64,000 nucleotides of DNA from Streptomyces uncialis (GCF_001905345.1 NZ_LFBV01000004.1:62001-126000), one strand, 5' to 3'. Counted from the stretch's first letter, positions 50,569 through 59,956 are shown. Numbers and translations are program-made. The notes: a model not told the origin generated them from the letters alone.

Positions 50569-50850
50569 TCAGACGGTCTCGGGGAGCTCGTCCAGACCCT
50601 CGGCGACCAGCTTCGCGAGCCGGTCCAGCGCCGCGTCCGCGCCGTCCGCGCCGGATGTCAGGACGACCTCCTCGCCGCCCTGGGCGCCGAGGCCGAGCAC
50701 CGCGAGCATGGAGGCGGCGTTCACCGGGTCGCCGTCGCCCTTGGCGATCGTCACCGGGACGCCGGCAGCGGAGGCCGCACGGACGAAGATGGAGGCGGGA
50801 CGGGCGTGGAGACCCTCGGCCCAGCCGACGTTGACGCGGCGCTCAGCCAT
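50569..50850 (-). CDS. ptsH: Phosphocarrier protein HPr
   Basis: 93 aa, GAAGGG upstream of the ATG. His15 in GLHARPAS is the phosphorylation site that receives phosphate from enzyme I and passes it to sugar-specific EIIA proteins. Ser47 in NAASMLAVLGLGA is the regulatory serine position. HPr is needed for uptake of N-acetylglucosamine and other PTS sugars. A DasR site 43-58 bp upstream matches the known control of ptsH by the GlcNAc-responsive regulator DasR in S. coelicolor. Confidence 0.96.
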   Translation of the reverse strand: MAERRVNVGWAEGLHARPASIFVRAASAAGVPVTIAKGDGDPVNAASMLAVLGLGAQGGEEVVLTSGADGADAALDRLAKLVAEGLDELPETV

Positions 50851-51199
50851 GTGATGCCCTTCGGGTGCTCAAGGTTGCGATTCGCTGTGCATGGTTGTCT
50901 AGACCAGTGTCCCACAGCGGGGTACGCCGACCCCGGGCCGACCGGGCCGCGTGTCCGTGTCCGCTTCACCTGAGGGGGCCACCTCCGGGCCGCGCCCGCC
51001 CCACCTGCGGGCCCCCTCCCGGGCCGCGTCGCCCCCCGGCCGGGAGATCCACGCCGGACCCCCTCCGCTCCGCCCCCCAAGCCTTCCCCGCACCCCCTCG
51101 CGCCCCGCGCTGAGGCCCGCCCGGCCCGCCCCGCCGACCGCCGGAAGCCCTCGGCCTCCGCCCCGCGCCCGACCGGGGCGCGACCCGTACGCTGGCCCC
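50851..51199. other. Divergent ptsH / GNAT-synthetase promoter region
   Basis: 349 bp with no gene; the open frame leading into the plus-strand gene is a Pro/Arg-rich artefact. It holds the DasR site near ptsH and a TACGCT hexamer (51188-51193) that ends 6 nt before the ATG of the plus-strand gene. Confidence 0.6.
50893..50908. promoter_or_regulatory. DasR-responsive element (dre)
   Basis: GGTTGTCTAGACCAGT is a palindrome centred on TCTAGA and close to the dre consensus (A(C/G)TGGTCTAGACCA(C/G)T, from memory). It is located upstream of ptsH, a known DasR target. Confidence 0.82.
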
Positions 51200-54082
51200 A
51201 TGCAGACCCCGTCGGACCGGCATGAGTACCCCGCGCACTGGGAGGCCGACGTGGTGCTGCGCGACGGCGGCACCGCCCGGATCAGACCGATCACCGTGGA
51301 TGACGCCGACCGGCTGGTCAGCTTCTACGAACACGTCTCCGACGAATCGAAGTACTACCGCTTCTTCGCGCCCTACCCGAGGCTGTCCGACAAGGACGTG
51401 CACCGCTTCACCCACCACGACTTCGTGGACCGGGTGGGCCTCGCCGCGACCATCGGCGGCGAGTTCATCGCCACCGTGCGCTACGACCGCATCGACGCCG
51501 TCGGACGGCCCGCGACCGCCCCCGCCGACGAGGCCGAGGTCGCGTTCCTGGTGCAGGACGCCCACCAGGGGCGCGGGGTGGCCTCCGCGCTGCTCGAACA
51601 CATCGCCGCCGTCGCACGGGAACGCGACATCAGACGCTTCGCCGCCGAGGTGCTCCCCGCCAACACCAAAATGATCAAGGTCTTCACGGACGCCGGCTAC
51701 CAGCAGAAGCGCAGCTTCGAGGACGGCGTGGTCCGGCTGGAGTTCGACCTGGAGCCGACGGAGGCGTCCGTCGCCGTGCAGCGGGCCCGGGAACAGCGCG
51801 CCGAGGCCCACTCCGTGCAGCGGCTGCTGCGCCCCGGTTCCGTCGCCGTCGTGGGCGCCGGACGGGCTCCCGGAGGCGTCGGCCGCACCCTCCTCGGTAA
51901 TCTGGTCGCCGCCGGATTCACCGGCCCCCTGCACGCGGTCAACCGGGCCTTCCCCGAGGACCTCGCGGAACTCGACGGCGTACCCGCCCACCGGTCCGTC
52001 GCGGACATCCCGGGCGGAGTCGACCTGGCCGTCGTGGCCGTGCCCGCCGAACATGTCCCCGCCGTGGTCGACGAGTGCGGGGCGCACGGCGTGCGAGGAC
52101 TCGTCGTGGTCTCCGCCGGTTACGCCGACCAGGGCGAGGAAGGCAGGGCGCGGCAGCGCGCGCTGGTGCGCCAGGCACGCTCGTACGGCATGCGGATCAT
52201 CGGCCCCAACGCCTTCGGCGTCATCAACACCTCCCCTGCCACCAGCCTCAACGCCTCCCTCGCGCCGGAACTGCCGAGGCCCGGCCGGATCGGCATGTTC
52301 GCCCAGTCCGGCGCGATCGGTATCGCCCTGCTGTCCCGGCTGCACCGCCGGGGCGGCGCCGTGACCGGCGCGCACGGCGTGTCCACGTTCGTCTCGGCGG
52401 GCAACCGCGCGGACGTGTCCGGCAACGACGTGCTCCAGTACTGGTACGACGACCCCGACACCGACGTCGCCCTGATGTACCTCGAATCCATCGGCAACCC
52501 GCGCAAGTTCACCCGGCTCGCCCGGCGCACCGCCGCCACCAAGCCCCTGGTCGTCGTCCAGGGCGCCCGCCACAGCGGGGTGGCGCCCCTCGGGCACGCG
52601 GTGCCCGTGACCCGGCTGCCGCACGCCACGGTGTCGGACCTGCTGCGGCAGGCCGGTGTCATCCGGGTCGACACCATCACCGAACTCGTCGACGTGGGCC
52701 TCATGCTCGCCGGTCAGCCGCTGCCCGAAGGGCCACGGGTCGCCATCCTCGGGAACTCCGAGTCGCTGGGCCTGCTCACGTACGACGCCTGCCTGTCCGA
52801 GGGCCTGCGCCCGCTCGGGCCGCTGGACCTCGGCACGGCCGCCACCCCCGACGACTTCCGGGACGCGCTGGGCCGGGCCCTCGCCGACCGGACCTGCGAC
52901 GCCGTGATCGTCACGGCGATCCCCCGGGTCGGTGAGGGGCAGGGCACCGACGAGGACCTCGCCGACGCCCTGCGCGCCGCCGCCTCGGCCCATCCGGCGA
53001 AGCCGGTCGCCGTGGCCCATGTGGAACTCGGCGGACTCGCGGAAGCCCTCTCGGAGGCCGTCGGGACGGGACCGGGTGCCGACGACGCCCAGGCCCGGCC
53101 CCGCACCCCCGCCCCGCACGCGGCACCCGCGCCCCGCCCCGCCTCCGCCGAAGCCCCCACACCGGCCGCAGCACCCGCCCCCGCCCCCGCCGAAACCCTC
53201 GCCGCGGCGGTCCGTATCCCCGCCTACCCGGCCACCGAGCGGGCCGTCCGCGCGCTCGGGGAGGCCGTGAAGTACGCCCAGTGGCGCCGGGAGGCCGCCG
53301 ATCCCGGCCGGGTGCCCGAGTTCGACGGTGTCGACAGCGGTGGGGCGGCCGAACTGATCGGGACACTGCTCGGTGCCGCGGACGACGACCCGAGCGGGTT
53401 CACCCTCCCCGACGAAGCCGCCCGGGAACTGCTCGCCCGCTACGGCATCGGCGTCCACACCACGCTCCCCGCGCCCACCCCGGACGAGGCCGTGGCGGCG
53501 GCCCAGCTCCTCGGCTACCCCGTCGCGCTCAAGGCCACCGCCCCGCATCTACGCCACCGGGCCGACCTCGGCGGGGTCCGGCTCGACCTCGCCGACGAGG
53601 ACCAGCTGCGCCGCTCCTACACCGAACTCTCCGACAGCTTCGGCAGGCCGACGGAGCTGCGGCCCGTCGTCCAGGCCATGGCGCCGCGCGGCGTCGACAC
53701 CGTCGTCCGGGCGGTGATCGACCCGGTCGCCGGCGCGGTGCTCTCCTTCGGTCTCGCCGGAGCCGCCTCGGAACTGCTCGGGGACACCGCGCACCGGCTG
53801 ATACCGGTCACCGACCGCGACGCCCGGTCGGTGGTGCGCGCCATCCGTACCGCGCCCGTCCTCTTCGGCTGGCGCGGTTCGGCGCCCGCCGACACGGACG
53901 CCCTGGAGGAACTCCTCCTACGGGTGTCCCTGCTGGTCGACGAGCACCCGGAGGTGGTCGGCATCACCCTGGAACCCGTCGTCGTCGCCCAGCACGGGCT
54001 CTCCGTCCTCAGCGCCTCCGTCCGGCTCGCGCATCCGCCCGCCCGTGACGACCTGGGACCGCGCACGCTCCCCGCGTACTGA
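51200..54082 (+). CDS. GNAT acetyltransferase fused to NDP-forming acyl-CoA synthetase (Pat-like)
   Basis: 960 aa, probably leaderless (TACGCT 6 nt before ATG). The N-terminal GNAT domain (about 15-175) has the acetyl-CoA loop QDAHQGRGVASALL. A CoA-binding domain (about 205-330, SVAVVGAGRAPGGVGRTLLGNL), the ligase-like subdomains (IGPNAFGVINTSP, FAQSGAIGIALLS) and an ATP-grasp domain (about 730-960) follow. A Pro/Ala linker lies at about 630-675. The domain order is the reverse of Salmonella Pat and like a described Streptomyces lividans PatA. These proteins acetylate lysines of acyl-CoA synthetases and other targets. Some of the synthetase part is probably regulatory. Confidence 0.92.
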   Translation: MQTPSDRHEYPAHWEADVVLRDGGTARIRPITVDDADRLVSFYEHVSDESKYYRFFAPYPRLSDKDVHRFTHHDFVDRVGLAATIGGEFIATVRYDRIDAVGRPATAPADEAEVAFLVQDAHQGRGVASALLEHIAAVARERDIRRFAAEVLPANTKMIKVFTDAGYQQKRSFEDGVVRLEFDLEPTEASVAVQRAREQRAEAHSVQRLLRPGSVAVVGAGRAPGGVGRTLLGNLVAAGFTGPLHAVNRAFPEDLAELDGVPAHRSVADIPGGVDLAVVAVPAEHVPAVVDECGAHGVRGLVVVSAGYADQGEEGRARQRALVRQARSYGMRIIGPNAFGVINTSPATSLNASLAPELPRPGRIGMFAQSGAIGIALLSRLHRRGGAVTGAHGVSTFVSAGNRADVSGNDVLQYWYDDPDTDVALMYLESIGNPRKFTRLARRTAATKPLVVVQGARHSGVAPLGHAVPVTRLPHATVSDLLRQAGVIRVDTITELVDVGLMLAGQPLPEGPRVAILGNSESLGLLTYDACLSEGLRPLGPLDLGTAATPDDFRDALGRALADRTCDAVIVTAIPRVGEGQGTDEDLADALRAAASAHPAKPVAVAHVELGGLAEALSEAVGTGPGADDAQARPRTPAPHAAPAPRPASAEAPTPAAAPAPAPAETLAAAVRIPAYPATERAVRALGEAVKYAQWRREAADPGRVPEFDGVDSGGAAELIGTLLGAADDDPSGFTLPDEAARELLARYGIGVHTTLPAPTPDEAVAAAQLLGYPVALKATAPHLRHRADLGGVRLDLADEDQLRRSYTELSDSFGRPTELRPVVQAMAPRGVDTVVRAVIDPVAGAVLSFGLAGAASELLGDTAHRLIPVTDRDARSVVRAIRTAPVLFGWRGSAPADTDALEELLLRVSLLVDEHPEVVGITLEPVVVAQHGLSVLSASVRLAHPPARDDLGPRTLPAY

Positions 54083-54257
54083 CCGCGCACGCCTCCCGCC
54101 GGGCCTGATCCGGGTCCGGCCGTCCCCACCCGGGCGCCGGCGGACCGCCTCGCGGCGAGTGGCGTGAACCTTTCCCTGTGTGGCGCCGCCCACTCCCGCC
54201 CACCAGGTCACCTCTTCGGTCACCTCAGGCACGTGCGGGGGCCGTAGGATGGGCGTC

Positions 54258-54845
54258 ATGGCCAAGACCAGTACGACGACCCAGGGGCTGCGCACGGCGA
54301 TCGAGCGCAGCGGCTACTACCCGGCTCTTGTGGCCGAGGCGGTGGAGGCCGCGGTCGGCAGCGAGCCGATCGGCTCGTACCTGGTCCACCAGGAGACCAC
54401 CTTCGACGCCAACGAGGTCCGCAGGCACGTCACCGTGCTCGTCCTCACCGGTACCCGCTTCATCGTCAGCCACACCGACGAGCAGGCCGCCGACGGCACT
54501 TCCCCGACGCCGTACGCCACCACCTCCACGGAGTCCGTGAAGGTCGAGCGCATCTCCTCCGTCGTGGTCAGCCGGGTGGTCGCCAACCCGGAGGCGTACA
54601 GCCCCGGCACCCTGCCGCGCGAGGTCGTGCTGACCATCGGATGGGGCGCCGTCTCCCGGATCGAGCTGGAGCCCGCCGCGTGCGGTGACCCCAACTGCGA
54701 GGCGGACCACGGCTACACCGGGAACTCCACCGCCGACGACCTCAGCCTGCGGGTCAGCGAGGCCGGTGACGGTCTGGACGCCGTCCGCCATACGCTGGCC
54801 TTCGCCCAGGCCCTGTCCGAGGCGACCGTGGAGACCAGCCGCTGA
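54258..54845 (+). CDS. DUF5998 family protein
   Basis: 195 aa from the ATG 7 nt after TAGGAT (54245-54250), again with no binding site. The protein has MAKTSTTTQGLRTAIERSGYYPALVAEAV-type start, a beta-rich middle (RHVTVLVLTGTRFIVSHTD), and CGDPNCEADHGYTG, a cysteine/histidine pair that may bind metal. Family role unknown. The stop overlaps the start of the next gene (TGATG), so the two are translated together. Confidence 0.86.
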   Translation: MAKTSTTTQGLRTAIERSGYYPALVAEAVEAAVGSEPIGSYLVHQETTFDANEVRRHVTVLVLTGTRFIVSHTDEQAADGTSPTPYATTSTESVKVERISSVVVSRVVANPEAYSPGTLPREVVLTIGWGAVSRIELEPAACGDPNCEADHGYTGNSTADDLSLRVSEAGDGLDAVRHTLAFAQALSEATVETSR

Positions 54846-56032
54846 TGGCCCAGCCCGACTGGGACCCGGTGGAGCCGCTGCCCATCGGCTCCGCGCCCGT
54901 GCCCGCCTACGGCTCGGGCTCGCTGGCCGATCTGCTGCCCACCCTCGCCGCGGGAATGGGCGTCCCCGGGACGACCGCCGCGATACCGGAGCTGACCCCA
55001 GCCGACCGGAACTGCGTCTTTTTGATCGACGGGCTCGGCTGGGAACAGCTCAAGGCCCATCCCGAGGAAGCACCCTTCATGAGTGCCCTCCTCGGCAGCT
55101 CCTTCGGTGGCACCGGCCGCCCCCTCACCACCGGCTTCCCGGCCACCACCGCGACCTCGCTGGCCTCGGTGGGCACCGGACTGCCGCCCGGGGCGCACGG
55201 ACTGCCCGGCTACACCGCGCGCAACCCCGAGACCGGCCAGCTGATGAACCAGCTCCGCTGGTATCCCTGGACCCCGCCGGAGGTCTGGCAGCCCTATCCG
55301 ACGGTCTTCCAGCTCGCCGACCGGGCGGGCGTCCACACCGCGCAGGTCTCCGCACCGCACTTCCAGAACACCCCGCTCACCAAGATCGCCCTCAGCGGCG
55401 GCACCTTCCACGGACGGCTGACCGGCGAGGACCGGATGGACCTGGCGGCCGAGCAGCTCGCCGCGGGGGACCGCTCGCTCGTCTATACGTACTACTCCGA
55501 GGTCGACGGCAACGGACACCGCTACGGCGTGGACTCCGACGCCTGGCGCGGCCAGCTGATGTACGTCGACCGGCTGGTGCAGCGGCTGGCCGAGCAACTG
55601 CCGCCGCGCACCGCGCTCTATGTGACCGCCGACCACGGGATGCTCGACATCCCCTTCGGCCCCGAGCACCGCATCGACTTCGACGAGGACTGGGAACTGC
55701 GCGCGGGCGTCGCCCTGCTGGGCGGCGAGGGCCGCGCCCGCCATGTGTACGCCGTCCCCGGTGCCGCCTCCGATGTCCTCGCCGTATGGCGCGAGGTGCT
55801 GGGGGAGCAGTTCTGGGTGGCCGGCCGGGACGAGGCGGTCGCCGCCGGGTGGTTCGGCCCGAAGGTCGACGAGCGGGTGCTGGGACGGGTCGGTGACGTG
55901 GTGGCCGCCGCCCGCGACGACATGCTGATCATCGCGAGCGAACGCGAGCCCAAGGAATCCGTCCTGGTGGGCAACCACGGCTCCATGACCCCCGTCGAAC
56001 AACTCGTCCCCCTGCTGCAAGTACGCTCCTGA
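54845..56032 (+). CDS. Alkaline phosphatase/nucleotide pyrophosphatase-like protein
   Basis: 395 aa. The family has a metal-bound Asp in NCVFLIDGLGWEQL (near 62) and a nucleophilic Thr in GFPATTATSLASVGTGLPPG, typical of phosphodiesterase/nucleotide pyrophosphatase (NPP) folds. Late metal ligands are in YYSEVDGNGHRYG (near 222) and VTADHGMLDIP (near 262). No signal peptide is seen, so it is probably cytosolic. It overlaps the DUF5998 gene by one base. The substrate is unknown. Confidence 0.88.
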   Translation: MAQPDWDPVEPLPIGSAPVPAYGSGSLADLLPTLAAGMGVPGTTAAIPELTPADRNCVFLIDGLGWEQLKAHPEEAPFMSALLGSSFGGTGRPLTTGFPATTATSLASVGTGLPPGAHGLPGYTARNPETGQLMNQLRWYPWTPPEVWQPYPTVFQLADRAGVHTAQVSAPHFQNTPLTKIALSGGTFHGRLTGEDRMDLAAEQLAAGDRSLVYTYYSEVDGNGHRYGVDSDAWRGQLMYVDRLVQRLAEQLPPRTALYVTADHGMLDIPFGPEHRIDFDEDWELRAGVALLGGEGRARHVYAVPGAASDVLAVWREVLGEQFWVAGRDEAVAAGWFGPKVDERVLGRVGDVVAAARDDMLIIASEREPKESVLVGNHGSMTPVEQLVPLLQVRS

Positions 56033-56127
56033 GGGCCCGCGCTCCGCGCGCCGCCCGTCCCCCTGGGAACGACCGCGACCCGCGGCGGGTTCCCACGCCC
56101 CCGCCCCCGAAAGGTGCTCACCTCCCC

Positions 56128-56787
56128 ATGTCCGAGCTGGTCTTCTTCTGCGGAACCATGGACTGCGGGAAGAGCACGCTCGCGCTCCAGATCGAGCACA
56201 ACCGGTCGGCGCGCGGCCTCCAGGGAATGATCTTCACCCGCAACGACCGCGCGGGGGAGGGCAAGCTCTCCTCACGCCTGGGTCTGGTCACCGACGCGGT
56301 GGAGGTCGCCGCGGACTTCGATGTCTACGCGCATCTGATCAGCGTGCTGTCCCAGGGCAGCCGCGCCGACTACGTCATCGCCGACGAGGCGCAGTTCCTG
56401 TCCCCGGAGCAGATCGACCAGCTCGCGCGCGTGGTCGACGATCTGCGGATCGACGTCTACGCCTTCGGCATCACCACCGACTTCCGCTCCAAGCTGTTCC
56501 CCGGTTCGCAGCGTCTGGTCGAACTGGCCGACCGGGTCGAGGTCCTCCAGGTCGAGGCGCTGTGCTGGTGCGGGGCACGGGCCACGCACAACGCGCGCAC
56601 CATAGGCGGACGCATGGTCGTCGAGGGCGCCCAGGTCGTCGTCGGGGACGTCAACCAGGCGGCGGACGAGGTCGGGTACGAGGTGCTGTGCCGCCGCCAT
56701 CACCGGCGCCGGGCGACAGCGGCCACCGCGCGCGCGGGCGCCCTCTCCCCGGACGTACTGCCGGTGGACAGCCCAGCCGTGAACTGA
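56128..56787 (+). CDS. tdk: Thymidine kinase (type II)
   Basis: 219 aa with GAAAGG upstream. It phosphorylates thymidine for the dTTP salvage pathway. Walker A is GTMDCGKST (9-17), the catalytic Glu is in ADEAQFL near 91, and the lasso-type substrate loop carries zinc cysteines in CWCGARATHNAR and a later C-x-x-H (LCRRHH). The last 30 residues are an Ala-rich tail beyond the usual end. It follows the phosphatase-like gene by 95 bp. Confidence 0.95.
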   Translation: MSELVFFCGTMDCGKSTLALQIEHNRSARGLQGMIFTRNDRAGEGKLSSRLGLVTDAVEVAADFDVYAHLISVLSQGSRADYVIADEAQFLSPEQIDQLARVVDDLRIDVYAFGITTDFRSKLFPGSQRLVELADRVEVLQVEALCWCGARATHNARTIGGRMVVEGAQVVVGDVNQAADEVGYEVLCRRHHRRRATAATARAGALSPDVLPVDSPAVN

Positions 56788-56859
56788 CCCCCGGCCGTTG
56801 AACCGGCCCCCCGGCTGGCGACCGTCCGGCCGGGAACCGCAAGGCCGCCGACCGTCAGC

Positions 56860-56919
56860 CCGTGAAACGACCGAACCCCGGAACGCCCATGAGCGTTCCG
56901 GGGTTCGGTCGTTTCACGG
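56860..56919. terminator. 27-bp perfect hairpin, bidirectional
   Basis: Arms 56860-56886 and 56893-56919 pair without mismatch around CCATGA, the longest perfect stem noticed in the window. It separates the convergent tdk and VOC genes. Confidence 0.92.
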
Positions 56920-56940
56920 CTCAACCACCTCAGCCCGGCC

Positions 56941-57744
56941 TCAGCCCAGCTCGACGAGGGCGAACACTGCCCCCTCGGGGTCGGCGACGGTCGCCGCCCG
57001 TCCCTGGTCGGACGCCGCGGGCGGATGCACGACCCGGCCGCCGAGCCGGGTGACCAGCCCCACGGACGCGTCGATGTCGCTGACCCCGAACGAGGTCAGC
57101 CAGTGGGCGCCCCGGTCCCGCGGCAGGGTGCCGACACCGGTGACCGTGGCCACGGGCTTCCCGCCCAGCAGCAGGTCCAGCCGGTCGACCCCGCCCGCGG
57201 TCGGCGCGCGTTCCTCCGCGTAGCCGAACACATACCGGTAGAACGTCGCGACACTCCTGGTGTCGCGGGTGATCAGCTCGTTCCAGACGGGTGCCCCGGG
57301 CACTCCTGACACGGCCGCGCCCAGATGGGCCGCGCCCTGCCAAATCCCGAACACCGCGCCCGCCGGGTCCGACGCGATGGCCAGCCGTCCCGCGTCCGCC
57401 GCGTCCAGCGGTCCGACGGCCACCGTGCCGCCGCACACCCGCACGGTGTCGGCGGTCCGGTCCACCCGGTCCGACGCCAGATACGGTGTCCACGCCACCT
57501 GAAGACGGGCACCGCCCGGCAGTTGCCCTATTCCGGCGACCTCCTGTCCGTCCAGCAGGGCCCTCACATAGGGGCCCAGCTGCTCTGGGCCGGGACGGAA
57601 CTCCCAGCCGAACAACGCTTGGTAGAACTCCTGGGTCGCGGTCATGCCGTGCGCCATCAGACTCACCCAGCAGGGTGTGCCGGGAGCGCGCCGGACCTGT
57701 TCCGCGCCGTCCCGTCGGCCGGCTTCCTGCCGTGCCTCGGTCAT
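56941..57744 (-). CDS. VOC-family protein with two glyoxalase-like domains
   Basis: 267 aa. Two similar halves (about 22-140 and 148-267) each start with a short beta-alpha element (CWVSLMAHGMTATQEFYQALFGW; WNELITRDTRSVATFYRYVFGY) and end with DPAGAVFGIWQ or DPEGAVFALVELG. This is the vicinal-oxygen-chelate fold found in glyoxalases, bleomycin-resistance proteins and dioxygenases. Metal ligands are not complete enough to predict an activity. Confidence 0.88.
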   Translation of the reverse strand: MTEARQEAGRRDGAEQVRRAPGTPCWVSLMAHGMTATQEFYQALFGWEFRPGPEQLGPYVRALLDGQEVAGIGQLPGGARLQVAWTPYLASDRVDRTADTVRVCGGTVAVGPLDAADAGRLAIASDPAGAVFGIWQGAAHLGAAVSGVPGAPVWNELITRDTRSVATFYRYVFGYAEERAPTAGGVDRLDLLLGGKPVATVTGVGTLPRDRGAHWLTSFGVSDIDASVGLVTRLGGRVVHPPAASDQGRAATVADPEGAVFALVELG

Positions 57745-57952
57745 CGTCGGTCTCTCCTTGGTCTGCCGGTCGCCGTCGCCATGGAGTGGTCGTCGAGCGA
57801 CCTCACTCGGTCATTTCTGCGCCGTGGGGCAGTCAATGCCGATCATTTGTACACCGGGTACGCAGCCCCGTACAGCGAGTGCTCAGCCACGCCCGGCCCA
57901 CTATGCCAGCCGCGGACGGCCGCGTCGGCCGCCCGTGCGCCAGGATGGGGCC

Positions 57953-58780
57953 ATGAATGCCATCATCTCCGCATCCGAACTCGCGAGCGACCTGACGGGC
58001 CCGCGTCCGCCGGTGGTGCTCGACGTCCGCTGGCAGCTCGGCGGCCCCTCGCTGCGGTCCGCCTACGAGCAGGCGCATGTACCGGGTGCCGTGTTCGTCG
58101 ACCTGGACGCCGATCTGGCGGGTCCCGCCGGCGCGGGCGGCCGCCATCCGCTGCCGGACGTGGCGGAGTTCGGCGCGGCGATGCGCGCCGCGGGGGTCGA
58201 CGCCGACCGGGACGTGGTCACGTACGACGGCGGTCAGGGCTGGGCCGCGGCGCGCGCCTGGTGGCTGCTGCGCTGGACCGGGCACCCCTCGGTCCGGGTC
58301 CTGGACGGTGGTCTGGCGGCCTGGGAGGGCCCGCTGGAGGCAGGAGAGCCGGAACCGGAGCCGGGGAGCTTCCGGCCCGCGCCGGGCGCCCTCCCGCTGC
58401 TTGACGCCGACGGCGCCGCGGCGCTGGCCCGCACCGGGCTGCTGCTCGACGCGCGGGCGGGGGAGCGCTACCGGGGCGAGGTCGAACCGATCGACCGCGT
58501 CGGCGGTCATATCCCGGGCGCGGTGTCCGCCCCCACGAGCGACAACGTCACCGCGGACGGCCGCTTCCGCTCCGCCGGTGAACTGACCGGGCGGTTCGGG
58601 TCGCTGGGCGTGTCGGAGGGACGCCGGGTCGGGGTGTACTGCGGGTCGGGGGTCTCCGGGGCGCACCAGGTGCTGGCCCTCGCGGTCGCGGGTGTCCCGG
58701 CGGCCCTGTACGTGGGCTCCTGGTCGGAGTGGTCGTCGGACGGTTCCCGTCCGGTGGCGACGGGTCCGGAACCCCAGTAG
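57953..58780 (+). CDS. Sulfurtransferase, tandem rhodanese domains
   Basis: 275 aa. CAGGAT (57941-57946) ends 6 nt before the ATG, suggesting a leaderless mRNA; longer frames are not supported. The N-terminal rhodanese domain (1-125) is inactive-looking; the C-terminal one has the active-site loop VYCGSGVSGAH with the sulfur-accepting Cys near 229. Loop CGSGVSG is close to the CG(S/T)GVTA loop of mercaptopyruvate sulfurtransferases, so 3-mercaptopyruvate or thiosulfate may be the donor. Confidence 0.92.
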   Translation: MNAIISASELASDLTGPRPPVVLDVRWQLGGPSLRSAYEQAHVPGAVFVDLDADLAGPAGAGGRHPLPDVAEFGAAMRAAGVDADRDVVTYDGGQGWAAARAWWLLRWTGHPSVRVLDGGLAAWEGPLEAGEPEPEPGSFRPAPGALPLLDADGAAALARTGLLLDARAGERYRGEVEPIDRVGGHIPGAVSAPTSDNVTADGRFRSAGELTGRFGSLGVSEGRRVGVYCGSGVSGAHQVLALAVAGVPAALYVGSWSEWSSDGSRPVATGPEPQ

Positions 58781-58900
58781 CCGATGGCGGGATGAGGGGC
58801 GGTCACCGGGGGTGGCCGCCTCGCGCGCGTGGAGCGTGTCCGCCGCGCCACCCGGCCGGGCGGCGTGACGGACACGGATCGTGCAGGTCGGGACGCGGGG

Positions 58901-59956
58901 TCAGTCGGGCTTCTTACGGCGGGTGCCGAAGACGATCTCGTCCCAGCTGGGCACCGCCGCGCGGCGGCCCGGCCGGACGCCGTCCGCCTCCGCCTGCCGG
59001 TCGGTGGCCCCGACCAGCCGGTCCCGGTGGCTCGTGACGGCACGCGGCATCAGGACATCGGCGTAGGCGGACCCGGCCCCGGCGGAGGCCGCCGGGGCGG
59101 GCGGCTCCTCGGCCTCGGGGTCGGCCTCGGGCTCGTCGGCCTGGTGCTCGGCGGTGGCCGCCGGGGGGCGTTCCGGTACGACCATGTCGCCGCGGAAGCT
59201 CGGGACGGCCTCCAACAGGCTGGTGAGCGAGTCACGGTTCTGCTCGGCGGTGATCTCGTCGGACTCCCCGGGCGGCAGTCCCGCGCGGTCCGTCTGCCGG
59301 TCCAGGGCGCGGTCCATCGACCGGTCGCGGGGCAGCCGGGCGATGCGAGGGACGAACGGGAAGCTCGGCTCGGGCGCCGCCATGTCGTCGGTCTCGCCGA
59401 TCAGCGAGCGCGCCTCTTCGTCGACGGCCTGCACCAGACGGCGCGGCGGGTCGTACGTCCAGCTCGCGGCGTGCGGTTCACCGGCCACGCGGTAGACGAG
59501 CAGCACCTCCCAGGTGCCGTCGTCGCGGCGCCAGGAGTCCCACTGGACGGTGTCCTTCTCGGCACCGCGCAGCACCAGGCGCTCCTGGACGGCCTCACCG
59601 AGCTGGGGTCCGGCGTTCTCCCCGGGGCGGCGTACCGGTGTCTTGCGCGCCCGCTCGGCCATGAAGGCACGCTCGGCCAGGACGGGGCCCTCGAAGCGGC
59701 GGACCCGGTCGACGGGGATACCGGCGAGCGAGGCGACCTCTTCGGCGCTGGCGCCAGCGCGTATACGGGCCTGGATGTCACGGGGCCTGAGGTGGCTCTC
59801 CACCTCGATCTCGATCTGGCCGAGGCGGGGTCGGTCGCCACGTACGGCGGCACGGAGACGTTCGTCGATCGGAAGCGTGTACTCCGTGCTGTCCGCAGCC
59901 TTCAGCACCAGCCGTGTGCCGTCATTGGAGACGGCCACGACACGCAGTTCGGGCAT
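58901..59956 (-). CDS. sepH: Septation protein SepH
   Basis: 351 aa from the ATG at 59956 with GGGAGGT upstream. The conserved DUF3071 N-terminal domain (about 1-170) begins MPELRVVAVSNDGTRLVLK and holds a helix-turn-helix (ARIRAGASAEEVASLAGIPVDRVRRFE, about 65-92). The middle is acidic and Pro-rich, and the C-terminus ends in the conserved PSWDEIVFGTRRKK. SepH binds FtsZ and promotes Z-ring assembly in vegetative and sporulation septa of Streptomyces. It sits opposite a rhodanese gene. Confidence 0.92.
   Translation of the reverse strand: MPELRVVAVSNDGTRLVLKAADSTEYTLPIDERLRAAVRGDRPRLGQIEIEVESHLRPRDIQARIRAGASAEEVASLAGIPVDRVRRFEGPVLAERAFMAERARKTPVRRPGENAGPQLGEAVQERLVLRGAEKDTVQWDSWRRDDGTWEVLLVYRVAGEPHAASWTYDPPRRLVQAVDEEARSLIGETDDMAAPEPSFPFVPRIARLPRDRSMDRALDRQTDRAGLPPGESDEITAEQNRDSLTSLLEAVPSFRGDMVVPERPPAATAEHQADEPEADPEAEEPPAPAASAGAGSAYADVLMPRAVTSHRDRLVGATDRQAEADGVRPGRRAAVPSWDEIVFGTRRKKPD

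Noticed and set aside
50349..50834. 161-codon plus-strand frame near ptsH
   Set aside because: From about 50500 on it crosses the ptsH terminator and runs antisense to ptsH, giving an Arg-rich product; no conserved domain.
58800..58880. Terminator between rhodanese gene and sepH
   Set aside because: Several weak inverted repeats are possible but none is clearly better than chance at this G+C content.
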